Shown: one piece after another, positions 7,778-14,899 of the stretch
How positions within the stretch are numbered: position 1 is the stretch's first letter
Layout: every line of letters starts with the position of its first letter
Source: Isoptericola sp042668085
GTDB taxonomy: Bacteria > Actinomycetota > Actinomycetes > Actinomycetales > Cellulomonadaceae
Length of the DNA: 42,467 nucleotides
Direction: 5' to 3'
Assembly (NCBI RefSeq): GCF_042668085.1
Contig: NZ_JBHVBO010000021.1
Location: 1 to 42,467, forward strand
Program-made: the position numbers and the translations under genes
Notes under the pieces: generated by a model
What the model was told of the DNA's origin: nothing
The model's database searches: none
Seen by the model: the letters and a program-made list of their open reading frames with translations, nothing else

Positions 7778-8253
7778 TAGTTCCGCAGCGCCGCGGCGAG
7801 GACGACGTCGACCACCTGCCGGTCGGTGAGGCCCGCGGCACGCAGCCGCTCCGTGTCCGCCTCGGCGATCGAGGCCGCGTCGGTGCTCAGCCGCGCCGCG
7901 AGGTCCATGGCCGCGACCTCGGACCCGCTCAGGCCCGCGTCGTGGTGGTCGCGGGCGATCCTGGCCAGCTGCGCGTCGTCGAACAGCGCGCGGCTGCGCC
8001 GGCCGTGCGCCAGGAGGCAGGCCTCGGAGCGCAGCGCCTTGGCCGCGGCCAGCGTGACGAGCTCGTACAGGCGCGGCCCGAGGCCGTCCGCGATCGACCC
8101 TGCCAGCTGCTCGAAGGCGCGCAGCGCGCCCGGGTCGGTCGCCATGACGCGCGTGTGGCTGGGCACGTAGCCGAGCGACGCGACGTCCTCCGCGTAGATC
8201 GCGCCGACCTCGCCGGCCGCGTCGGCCGGCTCCACCGTCCTGATGATCGTCAT
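7645..8253 (-). CDS. AhpD/carboxymuconolactone decarboxylase-like protein
   Basis: A 202-residue all-helical protein of the AhpD-like superfamily. The conserved helix reads AAAKALRSEACLLAHGR, i.e. S-x2-C-x3-H. The second cysteine and the histidine of the usual CxxCxxxH peroxidatic motif are kept but the first cysteine is serine, so classical disulfide peroxidase chemistry is doubtful. The rest (LYELVTLAAAKAL, LTDRQVVDVVLAAALRNYYSRALLALAVPPD) fits the family. The last 133 bp overlap the 3' end of the convergent FAD monooxygenase. The upstream side carries the 12-bp tandem repeat at 8338-8430. The role is unknown; an oxidative-stress or aromatic-metabolism link is only inferred. Confidence 0.8.
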   Translation of the reverse strand: MTIIRTVEPADAAGEVGAIYAEDVASLGYVPSHTRVMATDPGALRAFEQLAGSIADGLGPRLYELVTLAAAKALRSEACLLAHGRRSRALFDDAQLARIARDHHDAGLSGSEVAAMDLAARLSTDAASIAEADTERLRAAGLTDRQVVDVVLAAALRNYYSRALLALAVPPDVPPDLPDDLRRALLDGLPGDGDPGSRASAR

Positions 8254-8337
8254 CGTCGGCCCCCGGTCCGGGTAGCCCCCTGCCCTGCCATGGTCCCCCG
8301 GCCGCCGCTCCGTCGCCCGGCCCTCGCCGGGTGAACC

Positions 8338-8430
8338 GTGGTCAGTGGCGTGGTCAGTGGCGTGGTCAGTGGCGTGGTCAGTGGCGTGGTCAGTGGCGTG
8401 GTCAGGACCGTGGTCAGGACCGTGGTCAGG
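8338..8430. repeat. 12-bp tandem repeat (GTGGTCagtggc / GTGGTCaggacc)
   Basis: Five perfect copies of GTGGTCAGTGGC (8338-8397), two copies of GTGGTCAGGACC (8398-8421) and a 9-bp partial copy (8422-8430). The GNAT stop codon (8426-8428 on the minus strand) lies in the partial copy. Because each unit is 12 bp and contains TGA on the minus strand, every unit repeats the stop in the same frame, so copy-number changes would not alter the protein. The array also lies 85 bp upstream of the AhpD-like start. A related array occurs at 19511-19570. Confidence 0.95.
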
Positions 8431-9283
8431 AGCGCCAGCTCTCGAACCGCTGCGCGACGGCGTAGCCCAGGCGCAGGTAGACGCGGCGGGCGGCAGCGTT
8501 GTCGGCGTACATGCCGAGGGTGACCATCGCGACCTCGTCGAGGCCGGCCCGGGTGGCGGCCGCCGTCACGGCCGCCGCGATCCCGCGGCCGCGCCACGCA
8601 GGGTCGGTCCCGATCGAGCCGAGCACCCACGGCTGACCGGGGACCCGCCGGGATGCGCCCGCGACGCCGCGCAGCACGCCGTCGTCGTCCCGCCAGCCCC
8701 ACCAGCGCGACCGGGGCTCGTCCGGCGGCAGCTCGCCGTGCGGGTTCGCGGTGGCGAGCGCACGGGCGACCTGGTCGCGAGCCTCGGGGCCTTCGAGCTC
8801 GGAGACACGCTCCTCGCCCGACTGCGTCCCGGGGGCCGCGGTGGTGCCGAACCAGTCCCATGCGCCGGCGGGCTCCCGGTCGAAGGGCTCGGGGACGCCG
8901 GCGCCGGCCTGCTGCGCGACCAGCGCCGCGCGGGTCCCGCGCGGCAGCGACGCGCGCCGCACGCGCAGCGCGTCGCCCTGCGACCGGAGCTCGTCGTCGG
9001 CCCGGAGGAGCAGCCGCGCCGCGCCCTCGGCCGTCCCGACGCCGAGCAGGCTCGTGCCCGCGGCGTCCGCCTCGACCGCAAAGGGCCGCTCGCCGTCCGT
9101 GCGCTCGCGCCACCGCAGCCGCACGAGCAGCGCGTCGTCGTCCCACCAGACGTGGCTCGCGTCCCACCCGTGGAACGCGTTCTCCGCGACGACCACCGGG
9201 TGCAGGGCCCAACGGTCGGGCAGCCTCGCCCCGGCCACGTCCGTGACCGGGGCGAGCCCGTGCCCGTCGAGAGCGAGCGTCAC
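8426..9283 (-). CDS. GNAT family N-acetyltransferase
   Basis: A 285-residue protein. The C-terminal third is a clear Gcn5-type acetyltransferase with an acetyl-CoA-binding segment (IGTDPAWRGRGIAAAVTAAA) and the late motif MYADNAAARRVYLRLGYAVAQRFESW. The first about 130 residues look like a degenerate partner domain, as in double-GNAT proteins. The substrate is unknown. The start is a GTG that shares four bases with the aspS stop (GTGA), so it is translationally coupled to aspS and probably in its operon. The stop lies inside the 12-bp tandem repeat. Confidence 0.85.
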   Translation of the reverse strand: MTLALDGHGLAPVTDVAGARLPDRWALHPVVVAENAFHGWDASHVWWDDDALLVRLRWRERTDGERPFAVEADAAGTSLLGVGTAEGAARLLLRADDELRSQGDALRVRRASLPRGTRAALVAQQAGAGVPEPFDREPAGAWDWFGTTAAPGTQSGEERVSELEGPEARDQVARALATANPHGELPPDEPRSRWWGWRDDDGVLRGVAGASRRVPGQPWVLGSIGTDPAWRGRGIAAAVTAAATRAGLDEVAMVTLGMYADNAAARRVYLRLGYAVAQRFESWRS

Positions 9284-11067
9284 GCTCCCGCGGCCGCGGC
9301 GGCCTCGTCCGACGGGCGGGCGTCGACGCCGGCCTCCTTGCGCTGCTCCGGCGTGATCGGCGCCGGGGCCTCGGTGAGCGGGTCGTAGCCGCCGCCCGAC
9401 TTCGGGAACGCGATGACGTCGCGGATCGACGCCGACTTCGTCAGCAGGGCGACGATGCGGTCCCAGCCGAACGCGATGCCGCCGTGCGGCGGGGCGCCGA
9501 ACTTGAACGCGTCGAGGAGGAAGCCGAACTTCTCCTGCGCCTCCTCGGGGCCGATGCCCATGACGTCGAAGACACGCTCCTGCACGTCGCGGCGGTGGAT
9601 ACGGATGGAGCCGCCACCGATCTCGTTGCCGTTGCAGACGATGTCGTAGGCGTAGGCCAGCGCGTTGCCCGGGTCCTGCTCGAAGCTGTCGAGCCACTCC
9701 GGCTTGGGCGACGTGAACGCGTGGTGGACGGCGGTCCAGGCCGAGTGACCCAGGTCGACGTCGTCGTCCTCGCCGGTCGGCTTGAACAGCGGCGCGTCCA
9801 CGACCCACACGAACGCCCAGGCGTCCTCGTCGATCTGCCCCGTGCGGTGCGCGATCTCGAGACGGGCGGCGCCCAGGAGAGCGCGCGCCTCCGCGGTCTT
9901 GCCGGCGGCGAAGAACACGGCGTCGCCCGGCTGCGCGCCGGTGGCCGCGGCCAGGCCGTCGCGCTCGGCGTCGGAGAGGTTCTTGGCGACCGGGCCGCCC
10001 AGCGTGCCGTCCTCGCCGTAGGTGACGTAGGCGAGGCCCTTGGCGCCGCGCTGCTTGGCCCACTCCTGCCAGGCGTCGAACTGGCGGCGCGGCTGCGCGG
10101 CCCCGCCGGCCATGACGACGGCACCGACGTACTCGGCCTGGAAGACGCGGAACGGCGTCTCGGCGAAGTAGTCCGTGAGCTCGACGAGCGGGTTCCCGAA
10201 GCGCAGGTCGGGCTTGTCCGTGCCGTACAGGCGCATGGCCTCGGCGTACGTCATGCGGGCGACCGGCGTGGGGATCTCGACGTCGATCAGCTTCCACAGC
10301 GCGACCAGGACCTGCTCGGCCAGGGCGATGACGTCGTCCTGGTCGACGAAGCTCAGCTCGACGTCCAGCTGGGTGAACTCGGGCTGCCGGTCGGCGCGGA
10401 AGTCCTCGTCGCGGTAGCAGCGGGCAATCTGGTAGTACCGCTCCAGACCGCCGACCATGAGGAGCTGCTTGAACAGCTGCGGGCTCTGCGGCAGCGCGTA
10501 CCAGGAGCCGGGCGCCAGGCGCGCGGGCACCAGGAAGTCGCGCGCGCCCTCCGGCGTCGAGCGGGTCAGCGTGGGCGTCTCGACCTCGACGAAGTCGTGC
10601 GCGTCGAGCACCCGGCGGGCCGCCTGGTTCGCCTGGGCGCGCAGCCGCAGCGCGTGCGCCGGCGCGGGGCGGCGGATGTCCAGGTAGCGGTGCTTGAGTC
10701 GAGCCTCCTCGCCGATCACCTCGGTGTCCGCGAGCGCCGTCGAGACCTGGAAGGGCAGCGGCGCCGACTCGTTGAGCACCACGACGTCCTTGGCCAGCAC
10801 CTCGATCTCGCCGGTGGCGAGGTTCGGGTTGGCGTTGCCCTCGGGACGGCGTCCGACCTCGCCCGTGACCTGGAGGACGAACTCGGCACGCAGCGGGTGC
10901 GCCACCGCCTCGTCGCGGATGACGACCTGGGCGATGCCGGACGCGTCGCGCAGGTCGATGAAGGCCACTCCCCCGTGATCCCGGCGCCGATCGACCCACC
11001 CGGTGAGGGTGACGGTCTGACCGATGTGCTCGGCCCGCAGTGAGCCGGCCGTGTGGGTGCGGAGCAC
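9280..11067 (-). CDS. aspS: Aspartate--tRNA(Asp/Asn) ligase
   Basis: Class IIb synthetase of 595 residues, the bacterial-type length. It has an N-terminal OB-fold anticodon domain (VTLTGWVDRRRDHGGVAFIDLRD), catalytic motif 2 (FRADRQPEFTQLDVE, with RCYRDEDF before it), the bacterial GAD insertion (about 285-420), and motif 3 (GIAFGWDRIVALL). Several actinobacterial AspRS are non-discriminating and feed Asn-tRNA formation via GatCAB; discrimination cannot be decided here. The GTG start at 11067 was chosen because MLRTHTAGSL is the family N-terminus and AAAGGAA lies just upstream. A longer in-frame extension upstream has no support. Confidence 0.97.
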   Translation of the reverse strand: MLRTHTAGSLRAEHIGQTVTLTGWVDRRRDHGGVAFIDLRDASGIAQVVIRDEAVAHPLRAEFVLQVTGEVGRRPEGNANPNLATGEIEVLAKDVVVLNESAPLPFQVSTALADTEVIGEEARLKHRYLDIRRPAPAHALRLRAQANQAARRVLDAHDFVEVETPTLTRSTPEGARDFLVPARLAPGSWYALPQSPQLFKQLLMVGGLERYYQIARCYRDEDFRADRQPEFTQLDVELSFVDQDDVIALAEQVLVALWKLIDVEIPTPVARMTYAEAMRLYGTDKPDLRFGNPLVELTDYFAETPFRVFQAEYVGAVVMAGGAAQPRRQFDAWQEWAKQRGAKGLAYVTYGEDGTLGGPVAKNLSDAERDGLAAATGAQPGDAVFFAAGKTAEARALLGAARLEIAHRTGQIDEDAWAFVWVVDAPLFKPTGEDDDVDLGHSAWTAVHHAFTSPKPEWLDSFEQDPGNALAYAYDIVCNGNEIGGGSIRIHRRDVQERVFDVMGIGPEEAQEKFGFLLDAFKFGAPPHGGIAFGWDRIVALLTKSASIRDVIAFPKSGGGYDPLTEAPAPITPEQRKEAGVDARPSDEAAAAAGA

Positions 11068-11099
11068 GGAGTGTTCCTTTCGAACGGGGTGGGAGACTG

Positions 11100-11116
11100 C
11101 GTCGCCGGTGGCGACG
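11100..11116 (-). promoter_or_regulatory. Leader hairpin upstream of aspS
   Basis: CGTCGCC - 3 nt - GGCGACG forms a 7-bp stem that can be extended by two G.U pairs. It lies between the predicted -10 (11141-11146) and the aspS GTG and would be in the aspS 5' leader. No T-box features were seen. Confidence 0.3.
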
Positions 11117-11140
11117 TGCGGGCGCTGGCGCGCCCGTGCG

Positions 11141-11146
11141 AGTCTA
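11141..11146 (-). promoter_or_regulatory. Predicted -10 element of aspS
   Basis: TAGACT on the minus strand, giving a leader of roughly 65-70 nt. An A/T-rich TCTAAT on the plus strand overlaps it and may serve the divergent PPOX-type gene. Confidence 0.4.
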
Positions 11147-11181
11147 ATCGGTACCCGACCACCCGCTGCGAGGAGATTCCC

Positions 11182-11655
11182 ATGGCGCCACGGATCGCCA
11201 CCACGACCGCCGTCGACCGCGACGGGCTCCTGGACGTGCTGCGGCAGCGCCGGCACGGCGTGCTCGTCACCACCCGGCGGGACGGCTCGCCGCAGCTCAG
11301 CCCCGTCACGTTCGGCGTGGACGACGTCGGCCGGGTCGTGGTGTCGACGTACCCGGACCGGGCGAAGGCGGTGAACCTGCGTCGGAGCCCGCGCGCGTCG
11401 TTCCTGGCCCTCGGCGACGACTTCGACGACGCCTGGGTGCAGGTGGACGGCACGGCGGAGGTGATCGACGCGCCGGAATCCGTGGAACCGCTGGTCGAGT
11501 ACTACCGGGCCGCCGCCGGCAAGGAGCACCCCGACTGGGACGAGTACCGGGAGGCGATGCTCCGCCAGGGCAAGAGCGTCGTGCGGATCACGATCGAGCG
11601 CTGGGGGCCGGTCGCGACGGGCGGGTTCCCCGCCCGGCTGGTCGACGGCGCCTGA
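11182..11655 (+). CDS. PPOX-class F420-dependent oxidoreductase
   Basis: A 157-residue split-beta-barrel flavin/deazaflavin-binding protein of the pyridoxamine-5'-phosphate-oxidase fold (Rv1155-like). Diagnostic stretches are RHGVLVTTRRDGSPQLSPVTFGVDDVGRV, STYPDRAKAVNLRRSPRAS and WVQVDGTAEVID. Such proteins act as dimers and reduce diverse substrates with F420H2; the substrate here is unknown. The ATG at 11182 is preceded by GAGGAG at 6-7 nt, which excludes longer in-frame starts overlapping the aspS promoter. It is divergent from aspS. Confidence 0.85.
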   Translation: MAPRIATTTAVDRDGLLDVLRQRRHGVLVTTRRDGSPQLSPVTFGVDDVGRVVVSTYPDRAKAVNLRRSPRASFLALGDDFDDAWVQVDGTAEVIDAPESVEPLVEYYRAAAGKEHPDWDEYREAMLRQGKSVVRITIERWGPVATGGFPARLVDGA

Positions 11656-11668
11656 GAGCCTGCTCACA

Positions 11669-11690
11669 CCCGGGCGCACGTGCGCCCGGG
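11669..11690. promoter_or_regulatory. 22-bp perfect palindrome (arm CCCGGGCGCAC)
   Basis: A perfect 11+11 palindrome centred on CACGTG lies 14 bp after the PPOX-type stop and 6 bp before the TAGCGT -10 of the next gene. With no spacer it would form a stem with the central bases as loop, so it could terminate the upstream transcript. As duplex DNA its position just upstream of a -10 also suits an operator for a dimeric regulator. Confidence 0.5.
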
Positions 11691-11696
11691 GGGCCG

Positions 11697-11702
11697 TAGC
11701 GT
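11697..11702 (+). promoter_or_regulatory. Leaderless -10 element of the DoxX-like gene
   Basis: TAGCGT followed by 7 nt (cgacctc) and the ATG at 11710. No ribosome binding site is present. Confidence 0.5.
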
Positions 11703-11709
11703 CGACCTC

Positions 11710-12069
11710 ATGGCGACGTTGCCCGATCCCGTGTGGCCCGTGCTCGTGCTCGCGTTCGTCTCCGCGGGCGACGCGCTGCTGTGCGTGAAACCGGTGGCGT
11801 TCATCGCGCAGTGCTTCCGCGACGTGAACTTCCCGGAGCGCTGGTGGTGGGTGATGCCGTGGATCAAGGCGGCCGCCGCGGCGGGTCTGATCGCGGGGAT
11901 CTGGGTGCCCTACCTCGGGCTCGTGACGTCGGTCTGCCTGGTCGTGTACTTCGTACTGGCCCTGACGTTCCACGTGCGGGCGCGTGACTTCGGCCGCAAC
12001 TTCTTCGTCAACGCCACGGGCATGTTCCTGCTGTGCGTCTTCGTGCTGTGGTTCTCGTTCCTGCGCTGA
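11710..12069 (+). CDS. Small DoxX-like four-helix membrane protein
   Basis: A 119-residue integral membrane protein. Hydrophobic segments fall at about 7-23 (WPVLVLAFVSAGDALLC), 49-63, 67-86 and 101-117. The overall plan, with GDALLCVKPVAFIAQCFRDVNFPERWWWVMPWIKAAAAAGLIAG, resembles the DoxX-like family of four-helix proteins. The function is unknown. The ATG was chosen over an upstream start because of the TAGCGT -10 seven bases before it. It is convergent with the radical SAM gene, with a shared hairpin at 12067-12097. Confidence 0.75.
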   Translation: MATLPDPVWPVLVLAFVSAGDALLCVKPVAFIAQCFRDVNFPERWWWVMPWIKAAAAAGLIAGIWVPYLGLVTSVCLVVYFVLALTFHVRARDFGRNFFVNATGMFLLCVFVLWFSFLR

Positions 12070-12097
12070 GCCCGCAGCCCCCGGGCTCGCGGGCTCA
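12067..12097. terminator. Bidirectional hairpin containing both stop codons
   Basis: TGAGCCCGC (12067-12075) and GCGGGCTCA (12089-12097) are perfect 9-bp complementary arms around a 13-nt loop. The left arm starts with the TGA of the DoxX-like gene and the right arm ends with the stop (TCA in plus sense) of the radical SAM gene. It is well placed as a two-way terminator for convergent genes. There is no T-tract. Confidence 0.6.
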
Positions 12098-13699
12098 GAA
12101 GAGCACCTGCTCGATCCCCGCGCCGGCGACCTCGAGTCCGCCGCCGTCGCGCGGCATGCCTGCCAGAGCGCCCGCGGGGTAGTCGCCCTCGTCGTGCGGC
12201 TGCAGCTCCTCCGGGAACCGCCCCGTCGCCCCCGAGCGCGAGCGGTGCCCCGACGAGCGGAAGCCGCGCTCGGTGAGGAGCGGCTCGACCCGGTCCCACA
12301 GCCACTGCCGGTAGGCCTCGAGCGCGTAGGTGCCGCGCGCGTACACGCGCCCGTACCCGGCGACGGCACGCGGGTGCTCGCGCTCGAGCCACTGCAGGTA
12401 CCACTCGCGGGTGCCCGGCTTGAGGTGCAACGGCACGACGGTGACGCCCGTGGCCCCGGCGTCGGCGATCGCGTCGAGCAGCCGACGCAGGTGGTCGCGG
12501 GAGTCGGTGAGCCACGGCAGCACCGGGGCCACCATCACCCCGCAGGGCAAGCCGGCGGCCCGCACCGCGCGGACGAGGTCGAGCCGGGCGCGGGGTGTCG
12601 GCGTGCCCGGCTCGACCGACTGCTGCAGCTCCTCGTCGGCGGGCGAGTCGGCGAAGGCGAGCGAGACGCCGACCCCCACCTTCACGCGCTGGGCCGCCTC
12701 CGCGATCAGCGGCAGGTCGCGGCGCAGCAGCGTGCCCTTCGTGAGGATCGAGAAGGGCGTGCCGGAGTCCGCGAGCGCCCCGATGATCCCGGGCATGAGC
12801 CGGTAGCGCCCCTCGGCCCGCTGGTAGGGGTCGGTGTTGGTGCCCATCGCCACCGGTTCCCGCTTCCACGACGGCCGCGCCAGCTCGGCGCGCAGCACCT
12901 CGTCCACGTTCGTCTTCACCACGACCTGGGAGTCGAAGTCGCGTCCCGCGTCCAGGTCGAGGTACTCGTGCGTGGGGCGCGCGAAGCAGTTGTGCGAGAC
13001 GACCCCGTTCGCGATGAAGTCACCGGTGCCGGTGGTGATGTCGATCATCTCCTCCTCGACACCCAGGTCCTCGACGCTCGCCACGCCCAGACCGTCGGAC
13101 GCCACGGCGACCTGCCCGATGGTCGCCGCGCCCGCTGCCCGCGGCCCGGGGCCGACGAGACGGTCGTGTGTCGTCAGGAAGGGACGCCGACCGAGCGACA
13201 CCTCATCGCGGGCGACATGGGTCCAGCCGCGTTCGGCCACGAGGAAACGGTGGTCGTCGCTCGCGACGACTCGCGTCCCGTTCCTGAGGGTCACCCGGTG
13301 GGCGCGCCGCCGAGTCACCCACCACGCAAGCACGGTGGTCTCCACGTACCGGCGCTCGCCGGCGTCGTCGAGCCTCGTGCCCACGATCCGATCGCCCACC
13401 CGGACGTCGCGGATGGGCTGGGGCCGGCCATCCGCCATGAGCACGAGCGTGTCCGGGCTGATGCAGTAGCGGCACGCATGACTGCATCCCCGGTACGGGT
13501 TGACCGTCCACCCGAACGGCATGCGCGACGCGGCGGGCACCTTGGACAGCGCGCTCTTCGCCAGCACCTCGTGGAACGTGACGTCGGCGAACTCCGGCGT
13601 CCGCACCGTCCGCACGAGGCCGAGCCGCGCCAGCCCTGCCCGTTCGAGCCCGGGCAGCGCGCCTTCGTCCGCGGCGACCGCCTGACCATCCCATCTCAC
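12095..13699 (-). CDS. Rv2578c-family radical SAM protein interrupted by an intein
   Basis: A 534-residue precursor (GTG start, VRWDGQ-like N-terminus typical of the family). Host residues 1-78 and 238-534 form a radical SAM enzyme of the SplB/Rv2578c group. The [4Fe-4S] motif is C-SHA-C-RY-C, and the stretches VAMGTNTDPYQRAEGRY, TPFSILTKGTLLRRDL and GVMVAPVLPWLTDS follow. A 159-residue mini-intein (residues 79-237) begins at the position of the third cluster cysteine, and Cys+1 after the intein restores it on splicing, leaving a 375-residue enzyme. The substrate is unknown. A perfect LexA box overlaps the promoter, so DNA-damage induction is predicted. It lies downstream of the sulfotransferase-like gene but has its own promoter in the 50-bp gap. 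Confidence 0.92.
   Translation of the reverse strand: MRWDGQAVAADEGALPGLERAGLARLGLVRTVRTPEFADVTFHEVLAKSALSKVPAASRMPFGWTVNPYRGCSHACRYCISPDTLVLMADGRPQPIRDVRVGDRIVGTRLDDAGERRYVETTVLAWWVTRRRAHRVTLRNGTRVVASDDHRFLVAERGWTHVARDEVSLGRRPFLTTHDRLVGPGPRAAGAATIGQVAVASDGLGVASVEDLGVEEEMIDITTGTGDFIANGVVSHNCFARPTHEYLDLDAGRDFDSQVVVKTNVDEVLRAELARPSWKREPVAMGTNTDPYQRAEGRYRLMPGIIGALADSGTPFSILTKGTLLRRDLPLIAEAAQRVKVGVGVSLAFADSPADEELQQSVEPGTPTPRARLDLVRAVRAAGLPCGVMVAPVLPWLTDSRDHLRRLLDAIADAGATGVTVVPLHLKPGTREWYLQWLEREHPRAVAGYGRVYARGTYALEAYRQWLWDRVEPLLTERGFRSSGHRSRSGATGRFPEELQPHDEGDYPAGALAGMPRDGGGLEVAGAGIEQVLF
12989..13465 (-). other. Mini-intein (159 aa) in the radical SAM protein
   Basis: It starts with Cys1 (CISPDTLVLMADG, splicing block A), has a block B region ending in VASDDHRFLVAERGW with the expected histidine, and ends with MIDITTGTGDFIANGVVSHN followed by Cys+1 (blocks F and G, with penultimate His and terminal Asn). 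All residues needed for class 1 splicing are present. At 159 residues there is no room for a homing endonuclease, and no LAGLIDADG or HNH motif is seen. The insertion point is directly before the third cysteine of the radical SAM cluster motif. Confidence 0.93.
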
Positions 13700-13705
13700 C
13701 CGCTC

Positions 13706-13734
13706 ATTCGAACACACGTTCGACCGCGTGTCCA
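13706..13734 (-). promoter_or_regulatory. Promoter of the radical SAM gene
   Basis: On the minus strand, TGGACA (13729-13734) - 17 nt - TCGAAT (13706-13711), then 6 nt and the GTG. The spacing is ideal and there is no room for a leader, so the mRNA is predicted to be leaderless. The LexA box covers the spacer and the -10. Confidence 0.6.
13708..13723. promoter_or_regulatory. LexA (SOS) box, perfect match
   Basis: TCGAAC-ACAC-GTTCGA is a perfect match to the Gram-positive/mycobacterial SOS operator TCGAAC-N4-GTTCGA. It lies between the -35 and -10 elements, 9 bp before the start codon, where LexA binding would block RNA polymerase. Confidence 0.88.
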
Positions 13735-13749
13735 GCGCCTGCGGCGGCC

Positions 13750-14820
13750 TCAGGCCCGGGCGCGCGTGACCGCTCGCCGGGCCCGTTCGCGCCACGGTAG
13801 GGGACGGTCACGGACCTCCGCGAGCAGCACCTCGACCGTGTCCAGGGCTGCCGCGGTCACCTCCCGCGGCCGCGGCGCGTCGGGGTCCGTCCAGTCCGCG
13901 CCGGGCGGCGCCGGGAGCAGGTCGTCCAGGTCGCCGTGCACGGTCACGCCGCGCTCGCGCAGCCAGGAGACCCATGTCGTGCTGAGCGCGTGGACCCACG
14001 GGTGGTCGTCGGGCCCCAGGGCGATCCGCGTCGACGCCCGGGGCGCGAGGGCGCCGCCCACCACGATGCCGTCGACGATCGGAGACAGGTCGCCGCCGCG
14101 TCGCGCGTCGTCCCCGAGCCGGCGGTTCAGCCGACGCAGCACCTGCGCCTCGGGCACGCCGACCGAGACGTTCGCCCGCTCGGCCTCCCGCGGCGCCCAC
14201 GCCGGATCGACCTCGACCGCCTCCAGGAACCGCAGCCACAGGAGGTTCCCGCCGGCGCCCGCGGGAGGCGCCGTCACGACACGGACCCGCGACCCCGGCA
14301 GCCCCGCGGCCCACGTGGTGAGCACGCGGGTGGGGTCGAACCCGTCGAGGAACGCGGACCGGCCGGCCCGCGCGCGGTCCAGGAACGCCCGCAGCGTGGT
14401 GCGGGAGCCGAACTTCAGCGTCTCCTGCCAGCCGCTCGCGAGCTCGCGCGCGAGGTCGCGAGCGGTGAGCACGACGACGACCTCCGCGCCGGTGGCAGTG
14501 AGGTCCGCGAGCGCCCTGGCTGCCTGCTCCGGCGTCGCCTTCGCCAGCATCTCGTGGCTGAGGACGACGTCTCCCCGGCTCCGGCGCACCTGGCGCACCA
14601 GGCGGTCCCAGGAGCCGTGCACCCGCCGCGGGTCGACGCCGTGGTCCGTCTCGGTGACGTCCAGTGCGGCCCAGTACTGCAGACGGGGCTCGCCCAGCGG
14701 GCCGTGCGGGTAGTGCACGCGGTGGCGTCGCAGCTCCCGGCGGTTGGCGTGCATCCGGGACTGCAGGTAGGTCGTGCCGGACTTGGGCGCGCCCACGTGC
14801 AGGAAGACTCGGCTCGGCAT
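13750..14820 (-). CDS. Sulfotransferase-like protein
   Basis: A 356-residue protein starting MPSRVFLHVGAPKSGTTYLQ. The GAPKSGTTYLQ stretch is the 5'-phosphosulfate-binding loop of PAPS-dependent sulfotransferases. VVVVLTARDLARELASGWQE is a plausible 3'-phosphate-binding region. The substrate is unknown; in actinobacteria such proteins may sulfate lipids, glycans or small molecules. The ATG was chosen because it immediately precedes the P-loop-like strand, whereas an earlier in-frame start adds an unconvincing basic peptide. It lies downstream of the papain-like gene with a 79-bp gap, and a CACGCT -10-like hexamer lies 7 nt before the ATG. Confidence 0.78.
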   Translation of the reverse strand: MPSRVFLHVGAPKSGTTYLQSRMHANRRELRRHRVHYPHGPLGEPRLQYWAALDVTETDHGVDPRRVHGSWDRLVRQVRRSRGDVVLSHEMLAKATPEQAARALADLTATGAEVVVVLTARDLARELASGWQETLKFGSRTTLRAFLDRARAGRSAFLDGFDPTRVLTTWAAGLPGSRVRVVTAPPAGAGGNLLWLRFLEAVEVDPAWAPREAERANVSVGVPEAQVLRRLNRRLGDDARRGGDLSPIVDGIVVGGALAPRASTRIALGPDDHPWVHALSTTWVSWLRERGVTVHGDLDDLLPAPPGADWTDPDAPRPREVTAAALDTVEVLLAEVRDRPLPWRERARRAVTRARA

Positions 14821-14899
14821 GGGCGTCAGCGTGGCACGACGCCCTGGGCGCACCCTGGATACCTGCACAGGGCCCGGCCAGCCGGAGGGCGACCGCCGG

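Noticed and set aside
11068..11140. T-box riboswitch in front of aspS
   Set aside because: The leader is too short and no specifier loop or conserved T-box sequence was seen.
11068..12369. N-terminal extension of AspRS
   Set aside because: The frame stays open upstream, but the family N-terminus and ribosome binding site place the start at 11067, and the extension crosses the PPOX-type and DoxX-like genes.
12989..13465. Homing endonuclease in the intein
   Set aside because: At 159 residues only splicing blocks fit, and no LAGLIDADG or HNH motif is visible.
13700..13795. Extended N-terminus of the radical SAM protein
   Set aside because: The extra 32 residues would be encoded across the -35/-10/LexA region and the sulfotransferase stop; the family starts at VRWDGQ.
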